Source: Podospora pseudoanserina (lineage: Eukaryota; Ascomycota; Sordariomycetes; Sordariales; Podosporaceae). Taken from it: DNA of 64,000 bases. Under the pieces are notes generated by a model. The model was not told the origin of the DNA. It saw only the letters and a list, made by a program, of their open reading frames with translations, and ran no database searches. The translations under genes were made by a program, and so were the position numbers. Location: assembly GCF_035222485.1 (NCBI RefSeq), contig NC_085922.1:1875001-1939000 (forward strand), in the 5' to 3' direction. Positions 1 to 11,789 of this stretch are shown here, piece by piece; the first letter of the stretch is position 1, and each line of letters opens with the position of its first letter.

Positions 1-162
1 TAAAAACAAACCACGTGCCTCCGGTTTTGGTTCGACGATGCTTCGTGATTATCCTGGAGAGAAAAAGCAGAGGGGCTTTTACGACTCTCCATCTGAAGAA
101 AACCCTGATATCGTCCACCAGATCCTTTCCCGTGAGGAAAAAGGTTTGTCGTGAGCAGCTGG

Positions 163-1273
163 TCACTTATCAAGGCCCCTCGCCTTGATAAACCTCTTAA
201 TATTATCCCTCACAACCAAATCCTCATACTGCTCATGGCAGTCATAAAACGAGATGATCTCTTGTGTGCAGTCAATCATCCCCTCAATATCAATATTGCT
301 CTCCGCAAGCCAGTTTGTAAACCGCTGCATTTTGGCAATCTTGGGGTCAGTGGGGTTGGACCCGTCCCCGAGCTCTCTACCCCCCTGAGAGGAGAAGTTT
401 CCCCCAGCGAAGGACCCTTGAGGAGTCAGGTTTGGCGTTCCCGGTCCGCTGTTGCCTCCCATCGCCGCGGCCCGGGCTTGTGATTGTGCTTGGGCATGTG
501 CTAGAGCATTAGCCGCCATTACCAACCCTCCACTGTTCCCCGCGGCATTGGCCCCTCCAGCTGCGTTTTGGCGATTGTAACATGTTATCGCCAGCAAGAT
601 GGCTGTCAGCCCGATGATGTGCGGTGGGTATAGAAGGGGGAGGTCGGTCATGTAGTGGTCGTTGATGGCCTGCCATGCCGCTTGTGACTCCTCTGGCGTT
701 AGATTGAATTCTCCTTGGAGTTGGGTCAGTGTGCGGTAGGGCTGGTGGACGATCAACTGGGAGCTCATCTCGGAGATGAGAAAGAACTCGCACTCGCCCA
801 GTTTCGAGGTGTCTTGACCATGGAAGGTTTCTGGCCATAGACCTCTAGCTTCTTGGACGATGAGCCGGATGTGCTGTGGGCATTCCTCCATTTTGCAGGC
901 GAGGTAAAGGGCGGTGGCTACGAGAAGGTAGGGGTTCGTACGGCGGATCTCGACGCGGGTGTAGAATCGTTTGAGGTAGACTTGAGCAGTTGCCAGTGCT
1001 TGTTGACGTACACCGAGGCGCTTGGCAAGACGGTTGAACTCTAATGGTTGGAGATGCTGTTAGCCACCCATGACATTGACGATGATCCAAGAAGAAGAAG
1101 AAGAAGGGCATACGTTGGTTTAAGTAGATATTAATGTGACGCAATTGCGGCAGAGGATACATGTGGACAAGATTCGGGTCCTCATCCTCAAGCTTCTGTC
1201 GCATCGCAGCCAGCTCCTCCTTGGTAAACTGCCAGTACCGCCGCTGGGTCGATTCCCAGTAATTGGCCGCCAT
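163..1273 (-). CDS. SSN8: Cyclin C, RNA polymerase II holoenzyme cyclin-like subunit
   Basis: Two exons on the minus strand, 1273-1114 and 1040-163, joined over a 73-nt intron (GTATGC donor, GCTAAC branch, TTAG acceptor), give 345 aa. The protein opens MAANYWESTQRRYWQFTKEE, as fungal Ssn8 proteins do, and carries the first cyclin fold (NRLAKRLGVRQQALATAQVY, then LACKMEECPQHIR) followed by a second helical repeat. In this family the protein partners Cdk8/Ssn3 in the Mediator kinase module and acts in the nucleus. The second half has a Gly/Asn/Ala-rich insert (about residues 225-290) after the cyclin core, which looks disordered. It is transcribed away from the carrier gene at 2368. Identification rests on the clear family sequence; only the exact intron ends are inferred. 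Confidence 0.93.
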
Positions 1274-2367
1274 GTTTGATGTTGTAAAAGAGCCATCTGC
1301 CCGCAGCTTCTGAGGCTTGTATCACCGAAAAACAAATAAGGCTGTCATTGGAAGTGTGGATCTCTGGGAAGCCGTTTGCTGGCAACAGATGATGGTGTAA
1401 TTATTGTTCTTTTTAAGCAGGGGCTGCTGTATTGACAGGCCGCATCTTATCGCGTTGCCCGATCGCGCGAGGCTACCGACCATCAGCGGCCTGGCCGAGG
1501 CTGGCCAATGAGTGGACAGGGAATAGGATGACGCGCGTGGACCAGAGTGGGGTAAGAGTGACAAACAGCTTCTTGGCTTCCAGGTCACGAGGTACCTCTT
1601 AACAGTTTTCTTGGCCAGCGCGGGGATGTTGCGGGCAAGCAGCTTGTAAAAAGGAGGTCAAAGTACGTAACAACTGGTCTTGGCTGTTTAGAAGAAAGTT
1701 CTATTGAATATTGCGTTTTGTATATAAAGAGCCTCTGCTCAGCTGAGCGAGTTGATGGAAGGTACCTTGACTCAAATATAGATATCTGATATCTAGGTTG
1801 TTATCTCGTGCTCAATTCATTGGACACCTGCTTTCGGCCCGCCTTTTGGTTTCTGCCGCTGTCCACCCCTTGCGGATCCCGAACACCCCAAGATTTCCCG
1901 GCAACAACAGCCTCGAAGCTGTGAAAGAAGAGGGTCCCTCTATATTTTTCGATTCTTATCGCAACCGCCATGCAACAACCAGACAGTCGGAGCTGAACCT
2001 TCAAGCGTCGATCACTTTTTGGGCCGTTTCTCTCTGCTACGATGACCTGCCGTTAGCCTTGGCTCAAACACTGTCTCAACCCGTTGACATTTAAACGACT
2101 GTTGATCTATTTTTACCACTGGCCTTGGGTGCTGGGGAATTTCCCTCATACGTCATAAGCGCGACTCGAACTACCCGCTGTCATTGCTAGCTACCGCTCC
2201 TAAACCTTGCGCCTGATACTGCCATATACGATTCGATACGATCTCCCCCGCGATTGCGACTACTGCATGTCGAAACGCCCTCGTCGCAGCCGAAGAACCA
2301 CATACGATGAGATAGTGGGGGTGCGGGAATGAAGGTTTCTGATGTTGTTTCGAAACTGGAGGTAGAG
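1274..2367. other. Shared upstream region of divergent SSN8 and calcium-carrier genes
   Basis: About 1.1 kb with no convincing gene. It should hold both promoters. A TATATAAA string lies at 1721-1728 in the orientation of the carrier gene, but it is about 640 bases from that start codon, so its role is uncertain. Short open frames here have no recognisable family. Confidence 0.5.
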
Positions 2368-4972
2368 ATGGCGGAGTCGCAGAACCAGCGCGACAAGCGC
2401 GTGGAGGACCTATGGCAGAAGCTCGATCCCGCTGGACACGGGGAGCTTGACTACAAGGGGCTGCAAAAGGGGTTACAGAGGATAGACCACCGTGAGAGCG
2501 CTTCCCCCCTGGTCTGGGGATTTTTGGTTCTTGCTTACACAGTTGGGTGTACAGCCATGAAAAACGCCGAGCATATGCTCAAGGAGATCATCAAGGCCGT
2601 GGACTCGAATGGGGATGGAAAGATTCAGTATGAAGGTGGGTTTCTACGCTGTCCCAGGACTTGGTGGAAATGAAGGAGGCTGAAATGATGCGCAACTAGA
2701 ATTCCGAACTTTCGTCGAGACGGCGGAAAAGCAGCTTAGTCTGCTTTTCAAGGCTATCGATCGCGATCAGGACGGCCGGCTCGACAAGAAGGAGCTGCAG
2801 ACGGCATTTCGGCGTGCCGGCCTGTCAGTGCCCTCGAGGAGGTTGGCCAACTTTTTTGACGAAATAGACATGAACAACGACGGGTTCATCAGTTTTGACG
2901 AGTGGAGGTACGTTATTTCCTATTGTTATTTACTTGGTCTTGTTGCTGTTGGCCCCCTTTTTTGCCGATTTCATGTGCCACCCTTGGACAAGACTGGGGC
3001 GACCCACCCACTGTGGATTTTGCTTTTTCATTGAGATTCTTCACTTCAATTCCCGATTGTCTCTTTGGCTTTTTTTTTTCCTTGGGCGGCTTCTTTAAAG
3101 TCAAGTAATTCTGTTTCTTGTTATTTTCTTCGTGGCGGCACACTGCTCAAAATTCTGTGGCTGGAGCTTGAGCTGGTGACATTCATCTGAAGAGCAACCT
3201 CTGGGCTTGGCAGAATTTGGTGGCAGGTGCCATTCATATTTACTACGTAAATGGCGGGGCACATGAATGGGGGCAACATGAGCTTGATCAAGGCCTCAAT
3301 TCACTTCAGACGCTAACAACTTTTAAAGAGACTTTCTTCTGTTCATGCCCACCCACCACCACAACTCCCCGCTCGAGGCTGTTTTATCGTTTTACTCTTC
3401 GATCGTTACCGTCAATGCAGAGGGAGACTCGCTGGTTAGTGATGACACTTTAGAGGGTTTAGGTACGACGGGATTCCTCTTTCAAGCTCTCTTTGGTTCA
3501 CTTTTGAGGATTGTCAACCCCGAGGGAACCACCATCAAGTACACACAGAGGCCTTCGCCAGAGACGACGGTCGTCGCCGAACCTGAAGTGCCTGCTTCAC
3601 CACACGCCCCGCAACACTACCACAAACCGCAATCTCGCTCACAGTTAGAGTCGCAATTACACCACCAGAAACAACATCTAACCCCCGATCACGAGAACGA
3701 GCCAGGATCCGATATGGCTCTCTCATCCGCTGCAGTTGGCGTTCGCTACGGCGGCGCTGCCAGCTCGGCTCAGCAAATGATCATGCCGAGCACCACCAAC
3801 CAGCCAATGCCATATTACGAGTCTTACGAGGACGGGCCCGAGGATATTTCTGTCATGGCCGAAGAGGTCTCAGAGGAGGTGCAAACGAAACTGACAGATT
3901 TACTACCTGAACCAGGTTACTTCCTCGCTGGCGCCGTCTCTGGTGGTGTCTCACGAACAGCTACCGCTCCTCTGGACCGCTTGAAGGTCTATCTCCTCGT
4001 GAACACAAAGAATGTCGATAATCCGGTACTCACCGCCGCCAAGAGCGGCCGGCCGTTTGCTGCCTTGCGAAATGCTGGTGGCCCGATCATCGACGCGATG
4101 GTAACCTTGTGGAAAACAGGTGGCTTCCGCACCTTCTTTGCAGGTGAGCAAATCTCATATTTCTTTCTGCTTGGACAACACGCTAACAAACTTGCAGGAA
4201 ACGGTTTGAATGTTGTCAAAATCATGCCGGAGTCTGCCATTCGGGTAAGTAGCTGTCAAATTACCAAAGCTAAGCTCATCGAGTATTGACCATTTTGCAG
4301 TTTGGTTCGTATGAAGCGTCTAAGCGCTTCTTGGCAGCCTACGAAGGCCATGACGACCCGACTCAGATCAGCACCGTTTCCAAATTCGTTGCTGGTGGCA
4401 TTGGCGGAATGACAGCCCAGTTCTGCGTCTACCCTGTCGATACTCTCAAGTTCAGGCTCCAATGCGAGACAGTTCAGGGCGGCTTGCAGGGCAATGCTCT
4501 GCTCTTCAAAACGGCCAAGACAATGTGGGCGGACGGCGGACTTCGCGCAGCGTACCGTGGCCTCGGGCTAGGTCTCATCGGCATGTTTCCGTACAGCGCC
4601 ATCGATATCGGCACATTCGAGTTTTTGAAGAAGAAGTACATCAAGACCATGGCCAAATACTACGGAATTCATGAGGAGGACGCCAAGATCGGAAACGTCG
4701 CCACTGCTGTTCTTGGAGCGTCTTCCGGAGCCCTTGGCGCGACTATGGTGTACCCTCTGAACGTTCTTCGCACCCGATTGCAAACCCAGGGAACAGCCAT
4801 GCACCCGCCGACTTACACAGGCATCGTCGACGTCGCCACGAGGACAGTCAAGAATGAAGGGGTTCGCGGATTGTACAAGGGCTTGACGCCCAACATCCTC
4901 AAGGTGGCCCCCGCGCTCAGCATCACTTGGGTGTGCTACGAAAACATGAAAAAGCTCTTGAAGCTTAATTAG
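2368..4972 (+). CDS. SAL1: Calcium-binding mitochondrial ATP-Mg/Pi carrier (SCaMC/Sal1 type)
   Basis: Six exons (2368-2491, 2555-2635, 2700-2907, 3329-4143, 4198-4244, 4301-4972) join in phase to give 648 aa. Residues up to about 140 hold four EF-hand loops (DPAGHGELD, DSNGDGKIQ, DRDQDGRLD, DMNNDGFIS). A low-complexity linker follows, then three mitochondrial-carrier repeats with their Px(D/N)xx(K/R) signatures (PLDRLK, PVDTLK, PLNVLR). The family exchanges ATP-Mg for phosphate across the inner mitochondrial membrane under cytosolic calcium control. I start at MAESQNQRD because homologs begin there; an in-frame ATG at 2329 would add 13 residues. The third intron (2908-3328, 421 nt) is far longer than the others. 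The symbol is by family resemblance to yeast SAL1. Confidence 0.9.
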
Positions 4973-5917
4973 TCGACAAGATCGACCACCAAAAAGTACA
5001 TAAGGGGAAGTAGAGGGAAGTTAGGGAGGCATATCGAGTTGTTTATGGGGAAAACGAACGACATTTCAGCATCATCTTGGCGTCTGGATAGGAGAAGGAT
5101 AATCTTGGGCTGATTGAGCTTTTTGCTGGCTACATTGCCACGGCGTTTGGGATGCTCTTTGCACCGGAGATACCACATTAGAGAGAAGGCGAAAGAAGGG
5201 GGAGCTTGTGAATGAAGATCATAGACGACGTTTGTCGACTGGTGAGATCAGAACCGCTCACGGCATCACAATAAAAGAGAATAATTGTCAACACGCCGGG
5301 CTGACGAGGCTCGTTCTTTGGAGTGTAGTGATTTTCGGCCAACTTCGTCACCTCATGTAGGCATTCGTAAGCTTGGGAGATTGATAACTACCCCTCCTTG
5401 AGTTCTCCAACTTGTCAATCTTGATTCACATTGGAGGTCGAGTGGCTTCCCCCGCACGAAGCGAGCCGTATGGTATCATTCATTGCCTTTGCAGCTTCCT
5501 GATTTGGACTCGAGGCTCAGTGGCCTCGACCGTGAAAATCCCGGCAAGGTCTCTAGCTGACGAAGCCATGAGCACCTCGGACTTGTGTTACCCCTCCTCT
5601 GCTGATAACAGCGCACAGATGGGCAATCTACACACCATATCGCTATCCAGGTGAGGTCACTGGTGAACATTTTGATGAGGCAGGATTCATTCCCTGTCAG
5701 TGAATTTTGACTACCTACACCATAACTCCTTCCCGGATCTATGCTCGTTCAACTTTTGCTGAATTTACCCTGTCAGTCGCTCAATTGTGTTGTTGCAACA
5801 GGTGAATGCTGTGAAGCAGTCGTCCAAAGAAGCTTTTTCCATCGCGTCAAAGCGCCTTGGCGATCAGGGGCCTTGTGTTAACAGCGCCGCCAAGTGTGTA
5901 CCAAGTCATCGCCAACC
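4973..5917. other. Intergenic region, no supported gene
   Basis: Holds the 3' end of the carrier transcript and the upstream region of the gene at 5918. Open frames here are short and show no family resemblance, repeat or RNA gene. Confidence 0.5.
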
Positions 5918-8336
5918 ATGCCGTTCTCAGACAACTTGTACTCGGCGGTGGATGATGAATCGGATTTTGAACCAATTGACGACATTCTGAGTCAACAGGG
6001 CCGTGAGCTGTCTCAATCGGCACATCGACCCCCTCAATTTGGCCATGCACGGGCCAGCACCGACGACGACGACGACGAGGGGCTCGATGCTGACGCCCTG
6101 TCACCTGTCGATGGTTACTTTGGGTCATCAAATGATACCTCATCCGACACGTCTGCTGTTGCGACATCATCCAACGTGCCGCATGTGCCGAATGTCTGGG
6201 TTGAGGACCCGAGCCTCACCACCGCGGCGAGCAAGGCACGGGAGGCCGAGTTGGAGAGACGAGTGTCAGGGGTTGCGAGGGAGGACTACTCGGTTGGGGG
6301 GCTGACGAGTTCTGGGTACAACTCGTCTGCGTATACTGGGTCCTCTCGAGCTCATGGATATAGTGGTTCGTTTTCGAGGCCGGGTACGTACGCCCAATCC
6401 TCGTCGCCATCATCATCATCTGCTGGACCATCGGTTCTGTCTACAAGATCATATACGCCATACCCACACAGAGCTGCGTACCAGGGTGAGAGTTCGAGAC
6501 TGGTACCGCAAGACGCCCCGCCGGCTTATACACCTTCACCCACGTCGCCTCAGAGTTTGCAAGGTGGGCACGACGCTTCCAGGAATTACAGTACTTTCTC
6601 GGCACCGACTGGTACAATGGGACGCTTGGGGGAGACTCAGGGGCTCTTGGGCCATGAGCCTGAAAGCATGAGAGACTCTGGCAATGGTGGTTCTGGTGAA
6701 GACAGCCCCCGATGGAGGGAACGAATTGAAAACAGGATATCGTCATTTGACAGGAGTTATTGCAAGTTTGCGTTTCTTGCGGTGGGATTGGTCTTGCTGT
6801 CTACCGGGTTCCTCACCACTCTCATCAATAGCGTGAGAGACGAGGTCAGTGTTACGCGTCTTTTCATCTGAAGTGCTGTTTTGTCCGATGGAGGGTTGCG
6901 TAACGCTCTCTCCAATTGGCACATCCCCCCACCACTCATCATAAATACACGCTGCTGCCTGGTTCTTTTGCCCGAGATCTCACAGACTAACAAGCTTCCA
7001 GCGACCACACCTCCACCCACCACCCAAGATGACCTACCCCGATCTTGACAACAAACTCCCCTGGCAGGACGGCTCCTCCTGCGGGACGGACCGCATCACG
7101 CGTGATCCTGAGTCGTTTGACGTCTTGTTTTCGTCCGACAAGCCCCTGACCATCATCCAAAACAATTCCCACAACAACGACCACCACTCCTACAAACCCA
7201 TCCAGATCCACGGTTCGGTTATTTTCCGACAGACTGACGCTGACCACCCTGACCCGAAGCTGGTGGTGGAAACAACAGTCAACAACGACCTCATCGCTGC
7301 TGCCATCACCTGGGAGGAGACCTCCCAAAAGCTGGTCGTCACCATTCCTAATGTTTTGCTTTCTGACGACACCAACGACCAAACCACACCATGGCCATGC
7401 ATCCACCTAACCGCCACGGTTTGGACCCCCCCCTCCTCGTCGCTGTTGACCCTCTCAGTCAAAACAACTGTTTTGTCTATCCTTTTGGTTGATAACCTGT
7501 CTTTGAGCATCGCAGAGTCGACCAGCCTGTCCTCCACTGTTGGGTCTATTGTTTCTGATACTGCCGGCTCGGGGTCTCAGTCCCTAACCCTTTCCCCGTC
7601 ATTCAAGTTCATCTCCCCCCTCATAGAAACCACCACCACCTCAGCCCCGATATCCGGCTCCTGGCCGCTGTACAACTACCTCTCCTTTGAGTCCACAGCA
7701 GGTAACATCAAAGTCACCATCCTCCCCCAGCCAGACCTCGACCCCTCACACCCCAAACCTGCCATCCTCAATGTGAAGTCCTCCTCCGGAACGGTGGAAC
7801 TTACCGAGCCGATCGACGCCGCGAAGGAGGCGTATGAACTGGCACAGGTCCTGGCGGCAGAAGGGGCCGGTTACCTTCTTGCCGGGAAGGCAGAGAAGGT
7901 TATCCCAGTGAGGGATTACAGGGTTGATGTCCACACCACGTCTGGGAAAGTCAAGGCTAAACTTGCCGTGACGGACGGGGCGAGGTTCAGGAGTACCTCT
8001 GGGGGGATGGGTATTGATATTTTGCTGGTGCTGGATGGGGGGGTGTATAACCCCGAGGGAAGAAAGGTTGATTTGGAGACGTCGAGCACGAGTGGGAATG
8101 TTGGGGTTAGGGTCGGGGAGGTGATGTGGGTTGGGAGGGATAAGGAAAACAAGTTGGATGTGGTTCGGGGGAGGCACGGGAGCACCAGTGGGAATGTGAG
8201 GGTTAATTACCCGAAGAGTTGGGAGGGGGAGGTGAGTTTGGGGACTTTGAGTGGGAAGTTGAAGGTTGGGGGAGGGGTGAGGGTTGTAAGAGGGGGCGAG
8301 GGGGTGGCCGGGGGTGAGGAAGAATTTAGTTGCTAG
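5918..8336 (+). CDS. Single-pass membrane protein with repetitive beta-strand (DUF4097-like) domain
   Basis: Exons 5918-6844 and 7002-8336 join in phase (GTCAGT donor, GACTAAC branch) to give 753 aa. The start ATG sits in a good context (GCCAACCATG). Residues 1-280 are Ser/Pro/Asp-rich and look disordered. One hydrophobic helix (FLAVGLVLLSTGFLTTLI, about 285-303) follows, then a large C-terminal region with recurring short strands such as SSGTVEL, TTSGKVKAKL, STSGNVGVRV, STSGNVRVNY and LSGKLKV. That recurring (T/S)SGxVxV pattern is the hallmark of DUF4097 putative adhesin beta-helices; function is unknown. It is probably anchored in a membrane with the beta domain on one face. The same frame resumes after the stop with another such repeat, so the C-terminus may be shortened (see findings). 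Confidence 0.75.
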
Positions 8337-11300
8337 GAAGGGGAGGGGGGGGGGAGTAAGGTTGAGGGGAGGAGTACGAGTGGTGATGTTTGGGTTTGGA
8401 TTGGGGATTTGTGAAGGGGGGTGTGGGAGGGGATGATGAAAATACGAACGGTGATGAGCACATGAGATGGCGGTTAATGTTTGCAATTTTCTTTTGTTGT
8501 TGGGTATCCTGAGGGGCTAAAATACGAGATAATACAGTCGTCATTGCTTTGGCAATTCCTCGTTAAGATCCCTGAGGTAACGCAATCTTTTCTCTTCATC
8601 TCAAGGCTTCATTCACCACCGACAATGTCCAACCACAACCAAGAAGACAAACTACCTTAAGCAGGCAGCCCCTCGCCCACCGCAGAAACAGGTGCACAAC
8701 CCCTGATACCAGTCCTGCCACCACCATAACCCCACCAGACAAAACCTGTCCCCTATGTGATGCTTGAGAAAGTCCTCATCCCAGCGTAAGGGAAGAGAGT
8801 TGATCCCAAGCCGGCGCCAGATCATGCATGGAACCCAGGCGCACGTTCAGGTCGGTTTCTTGTCGATCGTCTTGTGACAGCTAGCTTCGGGGAAGAATGT
8901 AAGATGGTAACCGAAAACGAGAGTGACTTTGGAGAAATGGAAGAATGTTGGGGTCCCTTCCCGGCATGGTGAAGTCTCGTAGGAGCTGGGAAAATGAACA
9001 AGGTGCTGCACATAATCTCAGGGTTGAGCGCAAAAGGTAAGGTACCTAGGTATGTTTGGGTGATGGGTGTCAGGTGGTATGTCAAGTTGTCGTCTGGCAT
9101 CTACCGAATACCGCTGGATGGGAGGCAGGATCAGAAGAGAGGGTGTGCTATATAATGACTTAAATCAAACAATAAAGAAAGAAAAGAAAAGAAAAAAAAA
9201 GAAAAGAGAAGAAAGCAAACGCTGAAAGCCAAATATGCTGTGTGGTGGAGTGGTCAGGATTCGAAGAGCAGAGCGTAATACCGCTATACTACGCATGCCA
9301 CGGATATGTGTGCCCAAATTTCGAATCAAATAGCGTGGTCTCGTCCTGGGTGCTGGCATTGGTCTGTGTTGAGTTTGGTGATGAGGTGGCGTCGTAGGTG
9401 GCGTTGCTCGACCAGAGTACTGTAAAGCCTAAAAGTGGTGGGGCCGCAAAATGGGGGGGTTCTTGTGGATTTCATCGGTTGGGATGTCTGTTACATTGGG
9501 GAGAGATACCTAATTCAACGAAGGAAAGAGTTTAGGTAGTAAACGGATACGCTGAATAGGGTATGTTATGTGGGGATTTTGATGAGAACTAGGCCAGGAA
9601 GGCGCGAATGAAAGAAGAGCTTCTCCAGGCTGCAATAAAAATTCCGTACGGAATCAGTGTGTGATTTGCCTTCAAAGTAGGGCAAACAAACCTAGTCAAA
9701 GAGGAAAAGAGTATGGAAAGTAGCGTTTGAAAGGATCCAGATGTTTGGCTTCACATACCTAAGGTACCTAACACCAAAGAACCAAACAGTAAGCGATGTT
9801 GTTTAATTTCTCAAAGCGAGGGCCATCTAGACCGGTAATTTCACCATTAGATGTGGGAATCCTATTTCCAAAACCAAGCGGTACTGGCACAATCTCTTCA
9901 ATCGTCAAGATCCGGTGTTCTCAGCCATAACACCGCAGTTGTAGCACTTCCGAGCGAGCCTTTTGTCCCTCTGCCAGTCACATCGCTAAAGGACAACGTG
10001 TGGCTCTCAAACTGGGATAGTGCCGTGACGAACAGGGTCAGATAATTCATAATTAAATTTCACAACTGATCCCTAAAAGTAGATCGAGCACGATCGAGGT
10101 CAGAGGTTGCTGAAAAAGTCGACCACTAAGCAAAATTTCTCGGCGTTATTGTCGCCCCCCAGCGATGGAGGAGACACTGCATCCTCGAGAAGTAATACAT
10201 ATGTTGGGTCTTCAGTATCCTCTGGCAGGCTCTCATGTCGGGTGAGACGACTGCTGCACAATTTGAGAAAGGTCTGGGAAGGATGTCTATTCGAGACCGT
10301 CGGAGCTGGAGAGCGGTGTCTTAGGTTAGACAACGAGTGTAGAAGTAGGTGAGTGGGCAGGTGCATGACTGACCAATAAGCCAAGTTCCATGTGGCATCG
10401 CAAAGAGGTGAGGTGAGATATATGTACTCAGTAAAGAGGAGTGGTTGATATATTTATATGCTGATCAATATAAGCACAAATAATCATTCAGCGGTACTAT
10501 GCGTAAAGACCCGGATCATCAAGATGCAAAATCGTGATCTTTAATACCTTCTGGTATACTTTATAATAAACAATGATGATCCTTTTCTAACAGGAATCCA
10601 TAGCTCGGGAGAAATTCCGAGGGAGGGGGGGATATTTACATGGAAGTCTAGTACATCTGGCAGAGATTGGTATAGTCACAACAATAATGTCATCATTTGA
10701 CGAACCTATCGTGTTGTCATCGCTGACTTTAAAACAGTTAACGCCTTGAACATAACCCACGTTATGATAAGAACTACAAGCCAAAGGTGATCAGCTCCTG
10801 ACTAGAGGCCCACGAAAGAACCATGGGCTATCAAGTCATGGAAGATTCACCTTGTTCAGAGGTGTCATGATGTATCTTTGTTCTTGTTGACTGTGAGATG
10901 CCAAGACTCAGTTCTGGAAAAGGGGTCACTCCTGAATCCAGCCTTGGCATTATGACAACCATCCCTCCAGCAACCGCACTTCCATGCCAGAAATGATTAT
11001 TTATGTGAATTCTGTGACTTTAAGTGTTTGGTCGTCAATAAAGATAGTTCCTTTTTCGAGACGTCAAAGAAATGACTGATGAGTCAAGTTGTCAGAGGCC
11101 GACACCCACGTTGAAAGAGTGCTGGTAGGATGGCTGTGTATCTCTCAGTTCTCTTACGATCCGGACTTGCCTGAAACACATATGTGAGACTAAGTAATGA
11201 ACAGACTTCACCATGGCTTTGAAATAGTAGCGCACAATAAGGAGTTCATTGAACATTGCGTGCTTCAATTCGAGTTATATATTGACAGACAGAGCATTGG

Positions 11301-11789
11301 CTTGAGAAACAGAACTCAAACAACATTAACCGGAGAAGATGCTCGTGAAAAGGCCATTTTTACTGTATTTGGAGCTTGATGAAGTCGAGTAACAGTTCTT
11401 TGGAAAGAGGTCAGAGCACTCACTAGATATCTTGAAGCACACAAGCCTTCTTTGCAGTGATGCTGACTGGCAGGCATGCGCGTGCATGTCCAGAACCCAA
11501 AGAACCCTACCGTTCTGTCCAACAGCAATAACCCCTACCGTCGCTGTTGCTCCTTGACTTCCATTTTGATCTTTCGAAGGCGGTGAAACGCTTGGACCAA
11601 CTTGATATCTGCTTTGAGCCAGGAGGGTACTCACGAAGACCGACTGCAGTCGTGCACACTCTGGTGGCCTTGGAAAATTGAAAAATCCCTCCTGTCCGAC
11701 CTCTCTTCTTGCTCTCTCTCTTTCGACCTTCTGAGTTGAACCCATCACACCAACATCAACAGTCACAGCAAACCACCAAAGTGACAAAC
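8337..11789. other. Gene-poor 3.4-kb stretch
   Basis: No open frame here has a recognisable family, good splice context or length above about 95 residues. It is more AT-rich than the flanks around 10.4-11.3 kb. One tRNA-like remnant may lie near 9237-9300 on the minus strand (see findings). A purine-rich A/G run occurs at about 9175-9215. It could hide a non-coding transcript or an eroded gene; nothing specific can be supported. Confidence 0.5.

Noticed and set aside
10400-11400. AT-richer stretch as a RIP-mutated transposon
   Set aside because: No transposase, reverse transcriptase wording, terminal repeats or target-site duplication could be recognised.
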